A DNA stretch of 64,000 nt from Streptomyces antimycoticus (lineage in GTDB: Bacteria; Actinomycetota; Actinomycetes; Streptomycetales; Streptomycetaceae): assembly GCF_005405925.1 (NCBI RefSeq), contig NZ_BJHV01000001.1:4898001-4962000 (forward strand), in the 5' to 3' direction. A model generated the notes under the pieces. That model was not told the DNA's origin, did not search any database, and saw only the letters and a program-made list of their open reading frames with translations. Every line of letters begins with the position of its first letter. Within the stretch, counting starts at the first letter, position 1. This document shows positions 1 to 10,036 of the stretch, piece after piece. A program made the position numbers and the translations under genes.

Positions 1-3000
1 GCGGACGGCCGGGTTGGCCGCCACCGTCTCCAGGAGGCGTACGAACCGGTCGGCCAGCGTCTGCGCGCCGGCCCGGTCGTACAGGTCGGTGTTGTAGACC
101 AGCGTGCCGGTCATCCCGGCCGGGGTGCCGCCCGCGTCGAAGGTCTCGCCGATGGCGAAGTCGAGGTCGAACTTGGCCGTACGGTTGTTGGCGGGGTGCA
201 GCCGGGTGTCCAGACCGGGGAAGCGCAGCTTCAGCTCGGGGATGTTCTCGAAGGTCAGCATCGTCTGGAACAGCGGGTGCCGGGAGAGCGACCGGTCCGG
301 GCTCAGGGTCTCCACCAGCAGGTCGAACGGCACCTCCTGGTGGGCGTAGGCGGCCAGGTCCGCTTCCCGGACCCGCTCCACCAGCTGCCGGAAGGTCGGA
401 TCGCCCGACACGTCGTTGCGCAGCACCAGCGTGTTGACGAAGAAGCCGATGCCGTCCACCAGGGACTCGTCGTTGCGGCCCGCGATGGCCGTGCCGATCG
501 GGATGTCCTCGCCCGCGCCCAGCCGGGACAGCAGCCCGACCAGGGCCGCCTGCACCACCATGAAGAGGCTGGCGCCGCTGGAGCGGGCGATGTCGGTCAG
601 CGCGGCATGCAGCTCGGGGCTCAGGGACAGCGGCAGCCGGTCGCCGTCGTTGCCCAGCACCGCCGGGCGGGGCCGGTCGGTGGGCAGCTCCAGCTGCTCG
701 GGCAGACCCGCCAGGGTCCGCTTCCAGTAGTCCAGCTGACCGCCGAGCAGGCTGTCCGGGTCGTCCTCGGCGCCCAGCAGCTCGGCCTGCCACAGCGTGT
801 AGTCCGCGTACTGCACCGGCAGCGGCCGCCAGGTGGGGGCGGATCCGGTGCGCCGCGCGGTGTAGGCGGCGACCAGGTCGTCCACCAGCGGGCCGAAGGA
901 CCAGCCGTCGGCGACGATGTGGTGCACCACGATCAGGAAGACGTGCTCGGTGGGGCTCAGCACCAGCAGGTCCGCGCGGATCGGCAGTTCGGCGCCGAGG
1001 TCGAAACCGCGCCGCGCCACCTTCGACAGCGCCTCGTCCAGCCGCTCCTCGGCCACTTCGGAGACCTGGATCTCGGCCTGGGCCTCGTCGGCGTCCAGCA
1101 CGACCTGGGAGGGCACACCGTCGCGGTCGGGGAAGAGGGTGCGCAGGCTCTCGTGGCGGGCGATGACGTCGTGCAGCGCGGTGTAGAGAGCGCCGCGGTC
1201 CAGCCGTCCGGTGAAGCGCAGCGAGACACCCAGGTTGTAGGTGCCGTCCGCGTGGTCCATCTGGTTGATGAACCACAGTCCGCGCTGCGGGTACGCCAGC
1301 GGCACCGCCTCGGGGCGCTCCCGGGGCGTCAGCGGGGCGCGCGCCCCGGTGGCCCGGTCGACCAGCCGGGCCATCTCGGCGACGGTCGGCGCGTCGAACA
1401 GGTCGCGCACCGCCACATCGACGCCCAGGACGGCCTGGATGCGCAGCACCAGCCGGGTGGCGAGCAGGGAGTGCCCGCCCAGGGAGAAGAAGTTGTCGTC
1501 CACCGACACCGAGGCCAGTTCGAGGATCTCGGCGAAGAGTCCGCACAGCACCTGCTCCTGCGGGGTCCGCGGCGGCCTGCCCGCTCCCTCGCCGGTGAGC
1601 TCCGGCTCCGGCAGCGCCGTGCGGTCGAGCTTGCCGTTGGGGGTGAGCGGAAGGGTGTCCAGGGCCAGTACGGCGGAGGGCACCAGGTAGTCGGGCAGCT
1701 CCTCGGCGAGCTGGTCGCGCAGCGCGGTCGCATCGAGGCGGTGGCCCGGGGCGGGCACCGCGTAGGCGACCAGCCGCTTGTCCCCGGGGCGGTCCTCGCG
1801 CACGATCACGGCGGCGGAGGCGACACCGGGCCGGCGGGCGACCGCGGCCTCGACCTCACCGGGTTCGATCCTAAAGCCCCGGATCTTCACCTGGTCGTCG
1901 GCGCGGCCGGCGAACTCCAGCACCCCCTCGCCGGTCCAGCGGGCGAGGTCGCCCACCCGGTACATCCGGCTCCCCGCCGGACCGTACGGATCGGCGACGA
2001 ACCGCTCCGCGCTGAGCGCGGGCGCCCGCCAGTAGCCGCGCGCCAGTCCCTCGCCGGCGATGTACAGCTCGCCGACCACGCCCGGCGGCACCCGGCGCAG
2101 CTGGCCGTCCAGGACCTGGGCCCGGGTGTTGTCCAGCGGGGCACCGATCGGTACCACGTCGGGCACCCGGTCGGCGGAGGTCACCCGGTGGAAGGTGGCG
2201 AAGGAGGTGGTCTCGGTCGGGCCGTAGGTGTCCTTGAACACCATGCCGGGGAAGCGCTCGAGCAGGGCACGCACCGCCGTACCGGGCACGACGTCGCCGC
2301 CGGCCAGCAGCTCCCGCACACCGGTCAGGCAGTCCAGGTCGTTCTCGGCCACGACGCGGAACAGCCCGGCGGTCAGGTGCAGTCCGGTGATGCCGTGCTC
2401 GGCGATCATCCGGCGCAGGGTGCGGACGTCCATGTCCTGCGGCGGGGCGATGACCACCGTGCCGCCGGTGAGCAGCGGCACCCACAGCTCGTAGTTGGCG
2501 GCGTCGAAGGCGTGCGGCGCGTGCAGCAGCACCCGGCGGTGGGCGTCGGCGGCGAAACAGCCGTCCAGGGCGAACGCCAGCAGATCGCGGTGGGTGACCG
2601 CGACGCCCTTGGGGCGGCCCGTCGAGCCGGAGGTGAACATCACATACGCGAGCCGCTCGGGCTGGACGGGCACCGCGGGGGGCTGGTCCGGCTGTGCGGC
2701 GAGGTCATCGAGGTCGCCGTCCACCACGACGGTGGTGGCCCGGTGGCCGAACTCCAGCTCCGGCTGGGCCCGGTCGACGAGCAGCACCGACGGTTCGGTC
2801 CGCTCCATCACCTGCTCCCAGCGGCTCTGCGGGGCGCGCGAGTCCAGCGGCACGTACGCGGCACCGGCCTTGAGCACGGCGAGCAGGGAGACGACGAGCT
2901 CCACCGAGCGCTGCTGGAGCACGGCCACCCGCGCCTCCGGGCCGGCGCCCACGGCGAGCAGCCGGTGCGCGAGCCGGTTGGCGCGCGTCTCCAGCTCCCG

Positions 3001-6000
3001 GTAGCTGATCTCGGTGCCGTCCGCGGCGATGAGCGCGGTCGCGTCCGGGGCGGCGGCCACCCGCTCGGCGAACCGGGCGGGCACCGAGCCGGTGAGCGCG
3101 GGCACCTCGCGGACCGGACCGGCCCACTCCACGGCCAGCCGGCGGGTCTCCTCGGGTGCCAGGACGTCGATCTCGGCGATGCTCGTCCCGGGCCGCGCGA
3201 CGGCCGACTCCAGCACCTTCAGGAACCGCCGCACCATCCGGCCAACGGTCTCGGCGTCGTACAGATCGGTGGCGTACAGCACCTGCCCGCCGATCCCGGC
3301 GGGCGCTCCGGCCTCGTCCCGGCGCTCTTGGAAGTCGAATTGCAGGTCGAACTTGGCGATGGTGAGGTCGCCCGGGGTCACCGAGGCGGTCAGACCGGGC
3401 AGGTCCAGCGTGCGGTCCGGGTGGTCCTGCATGCTCAGCAGGATCTGGAACAGCGGGTGCCGGGACCGCGAGCGGTCCGGGTTGAGCACCTCGACCAGCC
3501 GCTCGAACGGCACGTCCTGATGCGCGTAGGCCGCCAGGTCGGCCCGGCGGACCCGGTCGACGAGGTCGGTGAACGTCGGCCGCCCGGAGGTGTCGGTGCG
3601 CAGCACCAGCGTGTTGACGAAGAACCCGACCATGTCGTCCAGGGCCTCGTCGGTCCGTCCGGCGATCGGGCTGCCGACCGGGATGTCGTCGCCCGCGCCC
3701 AGCTTGGACAGCAGCACGGCCAGCGCCGCCTGGAGCACCATGAACACGCTGGCGCCGCCGGCGTGGGCGACGGCGAGCAGCTCACGGTGGAGTTCGGGGC
3801 CGATCTCGCAGTCCAGTACGGCGCCGCGGTGGCTCGCCACGGCGGGCCGCGGCCGGTCGGTGGGCAGGGCCAGTTCCTCGGGGAGACCGCTCAGCGCGCT
3901 CTTCCAGTACGCCAGCTGACGGGCCAGCGGGCTGGTCTCGTCGGAGTCCTCGCCCAGCAGCGACCGCTGCCACAGGGTGTAGTCGGCGTAGGTGACCGGC
4001 AGCGGCTCCCAGCCGGGCGCCCGGCCGTCGCAGCGGGCGGTGTAGGCGGCCGACAGATCGCGCACCAGCGGCGCCAGGGACCAGCCGTCCCCGGCGATGT
4101 GGTGGACGACGACGGACAGCACATGCTCGCCGCCGCCGAGGTGGAACAGCTCGGCGCGCAGCGGCAGTTCACCGGCGAGCCGGAAGCTGTGGCTCGCGGC
4201 GGCCGCGAGGGCGGCGGGCAGGTCCGCGGCGGTGACCTCGGACGCGTACGGCAGCGGCGGCAGCTCGTCGGCGGCCACCAGGTGCTGCCGGGGCTCACCC
4301 GCCGTGTCGGGGAAGACGGTGCGCAGGCTCTCGTGCCGCAGCAGCACATCGCGCAGCGCCGCCCGCAGCGCCGCGACGTCCAGTTCGCCGGACATCCGCA
4401 GCAGGAAGGGGATGTTGTACGTGGGGTTGGGTCCGTCGAGCCGGTCGAGGAACCACAGCCGGGCCTGGGCGAACGACAGCGGCATCGGGTCGGGCCGGTC
4501 CACCGGGACCAGCGCGGTCCGCGCGGCCCTCGCGGTGTCCAGCAGCTCGGCGAGCGCGGCCACGGTGGGCCGGTCGAACACCTCGTGCACGGCGAGTTCC
4601 ACGCCGAGCACGGAGCGGGCCCGGCCGGCGAGCCGGGTGGCGGCCAGCGAATGGCCGCCGAGGGCGAAGAAGTTGTCGTCCACGCCGACCCGGGGCACGC
4701 CGAGCACCTCGGCGAACAGCCCGGCGAGCACCTGCTCGCCCGGGGTGCGGGCGTCGCGTCCGGCCGCCCCGCCGGTCACCTCGGGCTCCGGCAGCGCCCG
4801 TGCGTCGAGCTTGCCGCTGGGGGTCAGGGGCAGCGCGGGCAGCGTGACGAACGCGGCGGGCAGCATATAGTCCGGCAGCGACTCGCCGAGCTTCTTGCGC
4901 AGCAGTCCGGAATCCAGCGCCTCGCCGGGGGCCTGCGGCACCACATACGCCACCAGCCGCCGCTCACCGCCCCGGTCGTCCCGGGCGACCACGGCGCAGT
5001 CGGCGACGCCCTGGCAGGCCGACAGCGCGGCCGCGATCTCGCCGGTCTCGATCCGGAATCCGCGGATCTTCACCTGGTCGTCGGCGCGGCCCAGGTACTC
5101 CAGCAGCCCGTCGGCGTTCCAGCGCGCCAGGTCGCCGGTGCGGTACATCCGGCTGCCGTCGCCCGCGAACGGATCGGCCACGAACCGGCAGGCGCTCAGG
5201 CCGGGCCGCTTCAGATAGCCCTGCGCGACACCGGCGCCCGCCACATACATCTCCCCGGCCACGCCCGGGGGCGCCGGGCGCAGCGCGCCGTCCAGCACTC
5301 GCACCCGCAGATCGGGGATGCCCCGGCCGATCAGCGAACCGGCGCCCGAGGCGGCGAGTTCGGCGTCCAGGGCGAGATAGCTGACGTGCACCGTGGTCTC
5401 GGTGATGCCGTACATGTTGACCAGCAGCGGTGCGCAGGGGGCGCCCGCGCCGTGCCGTTCGTACCAGTCGGCCAGCCGCCCCAGGTCCAGCGCCTCGCCG
5501 CCGAAGACCACATGGCGCAGCGCCAGCCGGTCGCCGGTCGCCGGGTCCTCCCGGTCGGCGCCCGCGAGCTGGTAGAACGCCGACGGGGTCTGGTTGAGGA
5601 AGGTCACCCGCTCGTCCGCCAGCAGCCGCAGGAAGCGCTCCGGCGACCGCGACACCTCGAACGGGACCACCACGAGCCGCCCGCCGTGCAGCAGCGGCCC
5701 CCACAGCTCCCACACCGAGAAGTCGAAGGCGTAGGAGTGGAACAGGGTCCACACCTCGTCGGCGCCGAAGGGGAACCACCGGCGGGTGGCGGCGAACAGC
5801 CGGACCACGTTCCGGTGGGAGACCACGACGCCCTTGGGGCGCCCGGTGGAACCGGAGGTGTAGATGACGTACGCGGGGGCCACCGGCAGCAGGGGCGAGG
5901 GCCGGTCGGCGTCGGTCAGATCGGTGCCGGGCAGGGTGGCGAGCCCGGCCCGCACCTCCTCGTCGCCCAGCACCACCCGCTCCACGCCTTCCGGGAGCGC

Positions 6001-7707
6001 CACCTCGACCCGGGTGTCCGTGACCAGCAGGGTCAGGTCCACGTCGGAGATGGTGTACGCGATGCGGTCCGCCGGATACGCGGGGTCGATGGGCACATAG
6101 GCGGCGCCCGACTTCACCACCGCCAGCAGCGCCACCACCAGGTCGATCGAGCGGGGCAGCACCAGGCCCACGAACCGGCCGGGCCCCGCGCCGCGCGCGA
6201 CCAGCAGCCGGGCCAGCGCGTTCGCCCGCGTGTTCAGCTCGGCGTAGGTCAGCGTGTCCGCGCCGAGGGACACCGCCCCCGCCTCGGGGCACTCCCGCAC
6301 CCGCGCCTCGAACAGCTCGGCGAGGGTGGCGGTGGCGGTCTGGGCCGCGTCGCCGTCGAAGTCCGCCAGCACCTGCCGGCGCTCGGCCTCGGTGGCGATG
6401 TCCAGCGCTCCGAGCGCCCGGTCCGGCGCACCGGCGCCCAGGGCGCGCATCAGTCCGGTCAGCCGCTCGCCGTGGCGCTCCACCTCGGCGGCGGAGTACA
6501 GCTCGGGGCTGGCGTTGAGCTCCACCCGCAGCCCGCCGTCGCCCGCCCGGTTGTCCACGACGACGGTCAGATCGTCGTCGTGGCCGATGGTGAGGTTGTG
6601 CACCACGCCCGGGTGGCCGCCGAAGTCCAGGTCGTAGTCGAACATGATGATGTTGACGCGCGGGCCGACCAGGCGCCTGCCGTCGGCCAGCGCGCCGACG
6701 TCGCGGCGCAGCTCCTCGTAGCGGTAGCGCTGGTGGCGCAGGGCGCCGCGCATCCGCCGGGAGACCTGGCCCAGCAGTTCGGCGACGGTGTCCCCGGGCC
6801 GTACGGACAGCCGCAGCGGCACGAGGTTGGACACCATGCCGGGCACGTTGGCGGCATCGCCGCCGGGGCGGGCCGCGACCGGGAGGGCGAGGACGACATC
6901 GGTGCGGCCGGTGATCCGGTGCAGATACAGCGCCTGGGCGGCGACGGCCACCGTCGGCCAGGCCGTACCGGCCTCGCGGGCCAGCGACCGGATCGACTCG
7001 ACGGCGGCGGGCTCCAGCGTGGACACGACCCGCAGCAGCGGGCCGTCCGGATAGCGGGTGGGCTGTGCGGTCAGGCCATGCGCCTCGGGGCGGTCGGCCA
7101 ACTGCTCGGCCCAGTACCGCCGGTCGCCGGCGATCTCCTCGGACCCGCCGTACGCGGCGTCGGCCTCGATGAGCTCCCGCAGACCGCCGTGGCCGGACTC
7201 CGGGCACGGCTCCCCCGCCGAGGCGGCCGAGTACACGGCGGCGACCCGACGGGCGACCATGCCCACGCTCAGGCCGTCCAGCGCGATGTGGTGATGGCGC
7301 TGGTACCAGACGTACCGGTCCTCGGCGAGCCGGAACAGCGCGAAGGTGAACAGCGGTCCGGCGGAGAGGTCCACCGGACGCCTCTGGTCGGCCGACGTCC
7401 AGTCGCGCACGGCGGCTTCCGGATCGTCCTGTCCGGACACGTCCACGAGGTGGAACGGCCAGTCGAGTGCGGGCGCCACCACCTGGTAGGGGCCGTCGGC
7501 GTCCTCGCCGAAGGACACCCGCAGGGCCTCGGTCTCGTCCACCACCCGCCGCAGGGCGGCCTCGAACAGCCCGGTGTCGACGGGGCCCTGGATGTCCACC
7601 CGCTCCGCCAGGCCGAAGAGCGGATTGGCGGAGTCGCCCTGGACGGCGTACCAGATTCCCCGCTGGCCGTCGGTCAAGCGGAATCGAACACCCTGCGGGA
7701 GAGACAT
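1..7707 (-). CDS. Initiating NRPS subunit, starter C-A-T-C-A-T-C..., cut by window edge
   Basis: Nonribosomal peptide synthetase that starts the peptide; 2569 codons are visible and the frame is still open at base 1. Start is ATG at 7707 with GGAG just upstream. Domains by residue: C1 1-440, A1 about 480-980, T1 near 1016 (LGGHSL), C2 from 1069 (HHIAGDGW near 1199), A2 from 1567, T2 near 2072, C3 from 2135. C1 begins [12 protein letters not shown] and carries [10 protein letters not shown], features of starter condensation domains that N-acylate the first residue. Hand-aligned A1 code is D-F-W-N-V-G-M-V-H, the classical Thr code. A2 reads D-A-Y-H-L-G-T-S-F, closest to hydroxyphenyl- and dihydroxyphenylglycine codes (DAFHLG..., ..YH.GT..), so phenylglycine is an inference. 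It is transcribed separately from the other NRPS genes, from a promoter at 7771-7819. Confidence 0.95.
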   Translation of the reverse strand, partial: MSLPQGVRFRLTDGQRGIWYAVQGDSANPLFGLAERVDIQGPVDTGLFEAALRRVVDETEALRVSFGEDADGPYQVVAPALDWPFHLVDVSGQDDPEAAVRDWTSADQRRPVDLSAGPLFTFALFRLAEDRYVWYQRHHHIALDGLSVGMVARRVAAVYSAASAGEPCPESGHGGLRELIEADAAYGGSEEIAGDRRYWAEQLADRPEAHGLTAQPTRYPDGPLLRVVSTLEPAAVESIRSLAREAGTAWPTVAVAAQALYLHRITGRTDVVLALPVAARPGGDAANVPGMVSNLVPLRLSVRPGDTVAELLGQVSRRMRGALRHQRYRYEELRRDVGALADGRRLVGPRVNIIMFDYDLDFGGHPGVVHNLTIGHDDDLTVVVDNRAGDGGLRVELNASPELYSAAEVERHGERLTGLMRALGAGAPDRALGALDIATEAERRQVLADFDGDAAQTATATLAELFEARVRECPEAGAVSLGADTLTYAELNTRANALARLLVARGAGPGRFVGLVLPRSIDLVVALLAVVKSGAAYVPIDPAYPADRIAYTISDVDLTLLVTDTRVEVALPEGVERVVLGDEEVRAGLATLPGTDLTDADRPSPLLPVAPAYVIYTSGSTGRPKGVVVSHRNVVRLFAATRRWFPFGADEVWTLFHSYAFDFSVWELWGPLLHGGRLVVVPFEVSRSPERFLRLLADERVTFLNQTPSAFYQLAGADREDPATGDRLALRHVVFGGEALDLGRLADWYERHGAGAPCAPLLVNMYGITETTVHVSYLALDAELAASGAGSLIGRGIPDLRVRVLDGALRPAPPGVAGEMYVAGAGVAQGYLKRPGLSACRFVADPFAGDGSRMYRTGDLARWNADGLLEYLGRADDQVKIRGFRIETGEIAAALSACQGVADCAVVARDDRGGERRLVAYVVPQAPGEALDSGLLRKKLGESLPDYMLPAAFVTLPALPLTPSGKLDARALPEPEVTGGAAGRDARTPGEQVLAGLFAEVLGVPRVGVDDNFFALGGHSLAATRLAGRARSVLGVELAVHEVFDRPTVAALAELLDTARAARTALVPVDRPDPMPLSFAQARLWFLDRLDGPNPTYNIPFLLRMSGELDVAALRAALRDVLLRHESLRTVFPDTAGEPRQHLVAADELPPLPYASEVTAADLPAALAAAASHSFRLAGELPLRAELFHLGGGEHVLSVVVHHIAGDGWSLAPLVRDLSAAYTARCDGRAPGWEPLPVTYADYTLWQRSLLGEDSDETSPLARQLAYWKSALSGLPEELALPTDRPRPAVASHRGAVLDCEIGPELHRELLAVAHAGGASVFMVLQAALAVLLSKLGAGDDIPVGSPIAGRTDEALDDMVGFFVNTLVLRTDTSGRPTFTDLVDRVRRADLAAYAHQDVPFERLVEVLNPDRSRSRHPLFQILLSMQDHPDRTLDLPGLTASVTPGDLTIAKFDLQFDFQERRDEAGAPAGIGGQVLYATDLYDAETVGRMVRRFLKVLESAVARPGTSIAEIDVLAPEETRRLAVEWAGPVREVPALTGSVPARFAERVAAAPDATALIAADGTEISYRELETRANRLAHRLLAVGAGPEARVAVLQQRSVELVVSLLAVLKAGAAYVPLDSRAPQSRWEQVMERTEPSVLLVDRAQPELEFGHRATTVVVDGDLDDLAAQPDQPPAVPVQPERLAYVMFTSGSTGRPKGVAVTHRDLLAFALDGCFAADAHRRVLLHAPHAFDAANYELWVPLLTGGTVVIAPPQDMDVRTLRRMIAEHGITGLHLTAGLFRVVAENDLDCLTGVRELLAGGDVVPGTAVRALLERFPGMVFKDTYGPTETTSFATFHRVTSADRVPDVVPIGAPLDNTRAQVLDGQLRRVPPGVVGELYIAGEGLARGYWRAPALSAERFVADPYGPAGSRMYRVGDLARWTGEGVLEFAGRADDQVKIRGFRIEPGEVEAAVARRPGVASAAVIVREDRPGDKRLVAYAVPAPGHRLDATALRDQLAEELPDYLVPSAVLALDTLPLTPNGKLDRTALPEPELTGEGAGRPPRTPQEQVLCGLFAEILELASVSVDDNFFSLGGHSLLATRLVLRIQAVLGVDVAVRDLFDAPTVAEMARLVDRATGARAPLTPRERPEAVPLAYPQRGLWFINQMDHADGTYNLGVSLRFTGRLDRGALYTALHDVIARHESLRTLFPDRDGVPSQVVLDADEAQAEIQVSEVAEERLDEALSKVARRGFDLGAELPIRADLLVLSPTEHVFLIVVHHIVADGWSFGPLVDDLVAAYTARRTGSAPTWRPLPVQYADYTLWQAELLGAEDDPDSLLGGQLDYWKRTLAGLPEQLELPTDRPRPAVLGNDGDRLPLSLSPELHAALTDIARSSGASLFMVVQAALVGLLSRLGAGEDIPIGTAIAGRNDESLVDGIGFFVNTLVLRNDVSGDPTFRQLVERVREADLAAYAHQEVPFDLLVETLSPDRSLSRHPLFQTMLTFENIPELKLRFPGLDTRLHPANNRTAKFDLDFAIGETFDAGGTPAGMTGTLVYNTDLYDRAGAQTLADRFVRLLETVAANPAVR

Positions 7708-8044
7708 GCACTCACTCCACATTCGATGGGAGAAAGGAGACGGTCGGCTGAACAGCCTTCACGCTTCGCAGCCTCTCCGACGCCCGTGAGGTGCGACAAC
7801 GACAGTGCAAAGAATTGAGTACGCCCCGTGCCGGACCCCGCGCGGGCGGCCCGGGCGCCCCTCCTGCGTGCGGTGCAGACCGCCTCCCCCACACGGCTGA
7901 GCCGGGCCCTTCCTGCGGTGGATGTGCGGGGCATCGAACCGCTGCGATCTTTGAAGAGCCACAGGCAGGCACCGCCGGCCGGGTCGGCGGACGCAACCGA
8001 TCCTCCGCACACCGACCCGGCATCCGGACGAGGAGGATTCGCCC
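7708..8044. other. Divergent intergenic region, NRPS 1 / membrane protein
   Basis: This 337-bp non-coding stretch separates the leftward NRPS from the rightward membrane-protein gene. It holds the candidate leftward promoter at 7771-7819. On the right it ends in an AGGAGG ribosome-binding site for the gene at 8045. I see no gene in it. Confidence 0.6.
7771..7819 (-). promoter_or_regulatory. Candidate promoter of NRPS 1 (cluster promoter family, weak member)
   Basis: Read leftward: box CTCAATTCTTTG (7819-7808), 8 bp, -35 TTGTCG (7799-7794), 17 bp, -10 AGAGGC (7776-7771). Spacing matches the six other members of the family, but the box and the -10 are the most divergent. It lies 64-112 bp ahead of the start codon, a position similar to the others. 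Confidence 0.4.
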
Positions 8045-8659
8045 ATGACCGCCCGCACCATCCTGACGAAGATGCACGGCCGGGTGGCCGCGGGCGTGCC
8101 CCGCTGGGCCGTGCGCACCGCCTACGCCATCACCCTGGTCACGCTGCCGTCCTGCATCTGGCGGATCGCGGGCGTCAACCTGGGGGCGCCGCTGCTGGAG
8201 CACAACTCGTCGGCCTCGGGCTCCTCGGACACCCCGGACATGTTCGGCGGCGGCTGGTGGTACGTCATCGGGCTCAGCGTCTTCAGCGAGGCGCTGGCGT
8301 TCCTCTCCTTCGGGCTGGTCACCCGGTGGGGCGAGGTGTGGCCGAACTGGATGCCCGGTCTGCGCGGGCGCCGGGTGCCGACCCTGGCGGCCGTCATCCC
8401 GGCCGGCCTCGGTTCGGTGGCGCTGCTGATCTTCCCCTACGCGCTGGTCATGATCGCCCTCGATATGAAGATCGACGGAGAGCCCCTCGGGCTGGCCATC
8501 CACGGCTGGCAGTCCGTGGCCTTCTGGATCGCGTACGCGCCGCTGGTCGCCTGGGGACCGCTGCTCGGCGTCCTGACGGTGCACTACTACCGGCGCCGGC
8601 GCGCCGCCCGGCCCGCGGCCGTCGAGTCCCAGGAGGCCGGGGCCGCCCTGACGGGCTGA
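8045..8659 (+). CDS. Small integral membrane protein of unknown function
   Basis: A 204-residue hydrophobic protein with about four likely membrane segments (near residues 23-45, 75-100, 118-145 and 160-182), an Arg-rich cytoplasmic-looking C-terminal tail (YYRRRRAARP) and no catalytic motif I recognise. Start is ATG at 8045, well placed after an AGGAGG site. It is the only rightward gene between the two NRPS blocks and ends in a terminator shared with the convergent P450 gene. Its function is unknown; a role in resistance or export would be a guess from its position alone. Confidence 0.75.
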   Translation: MTARTILTKMHGRVAAGVPRWAVRTAYAITLVTLPSCIWRIAGVNLGAPLLEHNSSASGSSDTPDMFGGGWWYVIGLSVFSEALAFLSFGLVTRWGEVWPNWMPGLRGRRVPTLAAVIPAGLGSVALLIFPYALVMIALDMKIDGEPLGLAIHGWQSVAFWIAYAPLVAWGPLLGVLTVHYYRRRRAARPAAVESQEAGAALTG

Positions 8660-8679
8660 CGGGCTGACGGGCTGACGGG
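8648..8679. repeat. Four tandem copies of an 8-bp unit
   Basis: CTGACGGG is repeated four times without interruption at 8648-8679. The stop codon of the membrane-protein gene (8657-8659) lies in the second copy. The copies are identical, which suggests recent slippage expansion. Confidence 0.9.
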
Positions 8680-8693
8680 CCCGGCGAGCACAA

Positions 8694-8731
8694 GACCGCC
8701 CGGCGTCCCCTCGTGGGGGCGCCGGGCGGTC
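8694..8731. terminator. Bidirectional terminator hairpin between convergent genes
   Basis: A 12-bp perfect stem (8694-8705 with 8720-8731) continues through one T-G wobble into four more C-G pairs closing on a TCGT loop. It sits between the convergent membrane-protein and P450 genes, so it probably ends both transcripts. Confidence 0.8.
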
Positions 8732-8754
8732 GTCTCTCCGGTCTCCGGGACCGG

Positions 8755-10020
8755 TCAGTCGTCGGCGGTGGCCAGCCCCGCCTCGTCCGGCCGGAACCGG
8801 ACCGGCAGGGTCGACATCCCGGCCATCAGATTGGAGTGGATCCGGCGCGGCTCACCGGTGAGCTCGATACCGTCGCTGAAGGTCCGCATCGCGTCCAGCA
8901 TCTCCTTCACCTCCACCCGCGCCAGATAGGCGCCGAGGCAGAAGTGCGGACCGTAGCCGAAGGTGATGTGCTTGTTCGGCGAACGGCCGAGGTCCAGGAC
9001 GTACGGGTCGTCGAAGACCGACTCGTCGCGGTTGGCCGAGGTGTTCCACAGCGTCACCACGTCGCCCGCCTTGATGGTCCCCCCGGCCATCTCGATGTCG
9101 ACCAGCGCGGTACGGCCGAAGTTCATCGCGGGGGTGGCCCAGCGCAGCGCCTCCTCGGTGGCCGACTCCAGCGTCACCGAGCCCTCCTTGAGCCGCTTCC
9201 ACTGCTCCGGCTCACGGCTGAGGGTATAGAGGGAGTCGATCATCGTGAGCCGGCTGGTCTCATCGCCGCCCAGGATGAGGCTGTAGCAGTTGAAGACGAT
9301 GTCCTGATCGGTCAGCGGCACCCCGTCGATCTCACTGGCGGTGAGCGTGCTGATCACGTCGTCCTGCGGATCGGCGCGCCGCTCGGCGACCAGATCGCTG
9401 AAGTACAGCAGGATCTCGTTGCGCGCCAGGAACGCCTCCTCCGGGGCCTGGTCCGCCTCGTCCGAGCTGAGCGAGGACTTGGTCAGGCCCAGCAGATACG
9501 AGTGGTCCTTCACCGGCACCCCGAGCAGACCGCCCACGGTGGTCAGCGGGATCACCGAGGCCACCTCGGCCGCGAAGTCCCCCTCCCCCCGCCGGACCGC
9601 GTCGGCGATCATCCGGCGGGCGTTGACCCGGACCAGCGCCGCGACCTTGGACAGGGCTCGCGGCGAGAACGCCTTGAGCATCACGTTGCGCAGGTCCTTG
9701 TGGCGTCGGCCGTCGGTCACCGCCAGCATCTGGCCGGCCGCCGAGTCGCCGCCCGCCAGCAGCGTCACCAGGACGTTGCCCTTCTCCGAGGTGAGCCGCT
9801 GGTTGTCCCGGTAGAGCGCCATCACATCGGCGTAGCGGCTGACCACCCAGAAGCCGGGCTTGCCGTCGACCGGCGGATGCCAGTACAGCGGGTGGTCGGC
9901 GCGCAGCCGGCGCCAGTACGCGTCCATGTCGTGCTCGAGGTAGGTCCGGGTATCGACCAGGTTGATGGCCGAGATCTCCTCCGGTATCTCGTCGCGGCTC
10001 GTCGCTGTCTGCACGCTCAT
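8755..10020 (-). CDS. Cytochrome P450 (first of three)
   Basis: A 421-residue bacterial class I cytochrome P450, a normal length. The I-helix oxygen-binding motif is GGDETS, the K-helix ExxR motif is in EEALR, and the heme loop FGYGPHFCLG has its thiolate at Cys361. It follows the terminal NRPS gene by only 16 bp on the same strand, so it is probably co-transcribed and acts on carrier-bound residues or the finished peptide. Plausible roles, from P450s in cinnamoyl-peptide and phenylglycine-peptide clusters, are beta-hydroxylation of an aminoacyl-carrier-protein substrate or aromatic cross-linking. Electron-transfer partners are not encoded in this window. Confidence 0.93.
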   Translation of the reverse strand: MSVQTATSRDEIPEEISAINLVDTRTYLEHDMDAYWRRLRADHPLYWHPPVDGKPGFWVVSRYADVMALYRDNQRLTSEKGNVLVTLLAGGDSAAGQMLAVTDGRRHKDLRNVMLKAFSPRALSKVAALVRVNARRMIADAVRRGEGDFAAEVASVIPLTTVGGLLGVPVKDHSYLLGLTKSSLSSDEADQAPEEAFLARNEILLYFSDLVAERRADPQDDVISTLTASEIDGVPLTDQDIVFNCYSLILGGDETSRLTMIDSLYTLSREPEQWKRLKEGSVTLESATEEALRWATPAMNFGRTALVDIEMAGGTIKAGDVVTLWNTSANRDESVFDDPYVLDLGRSPNKHITFGYGPHFCLGAYLARVEVKEMLDAMRTFSDGIELTGEPRRIHSNLMAGMSTLPVRFRPDEAGLATADD

Positions 10021-10036
10021 CTCTCCACCAATCGGG

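Noticed and set aside
4964..7711. Alternative minus-strand frame of 915 codons inside NRPS 1
   Set aside because: Arg/Gly-rich shadow; the true frame starting at ATG 7707 has C and A motifs throughout.
196..7818. Very long plus-strand open frame opposite NRPS 1
   Set aside because: GC-rich shadow; it encodes a His/Gln/Arg/Gly-rich sequence without domains, while the minus strand has intact NRPS motifs.
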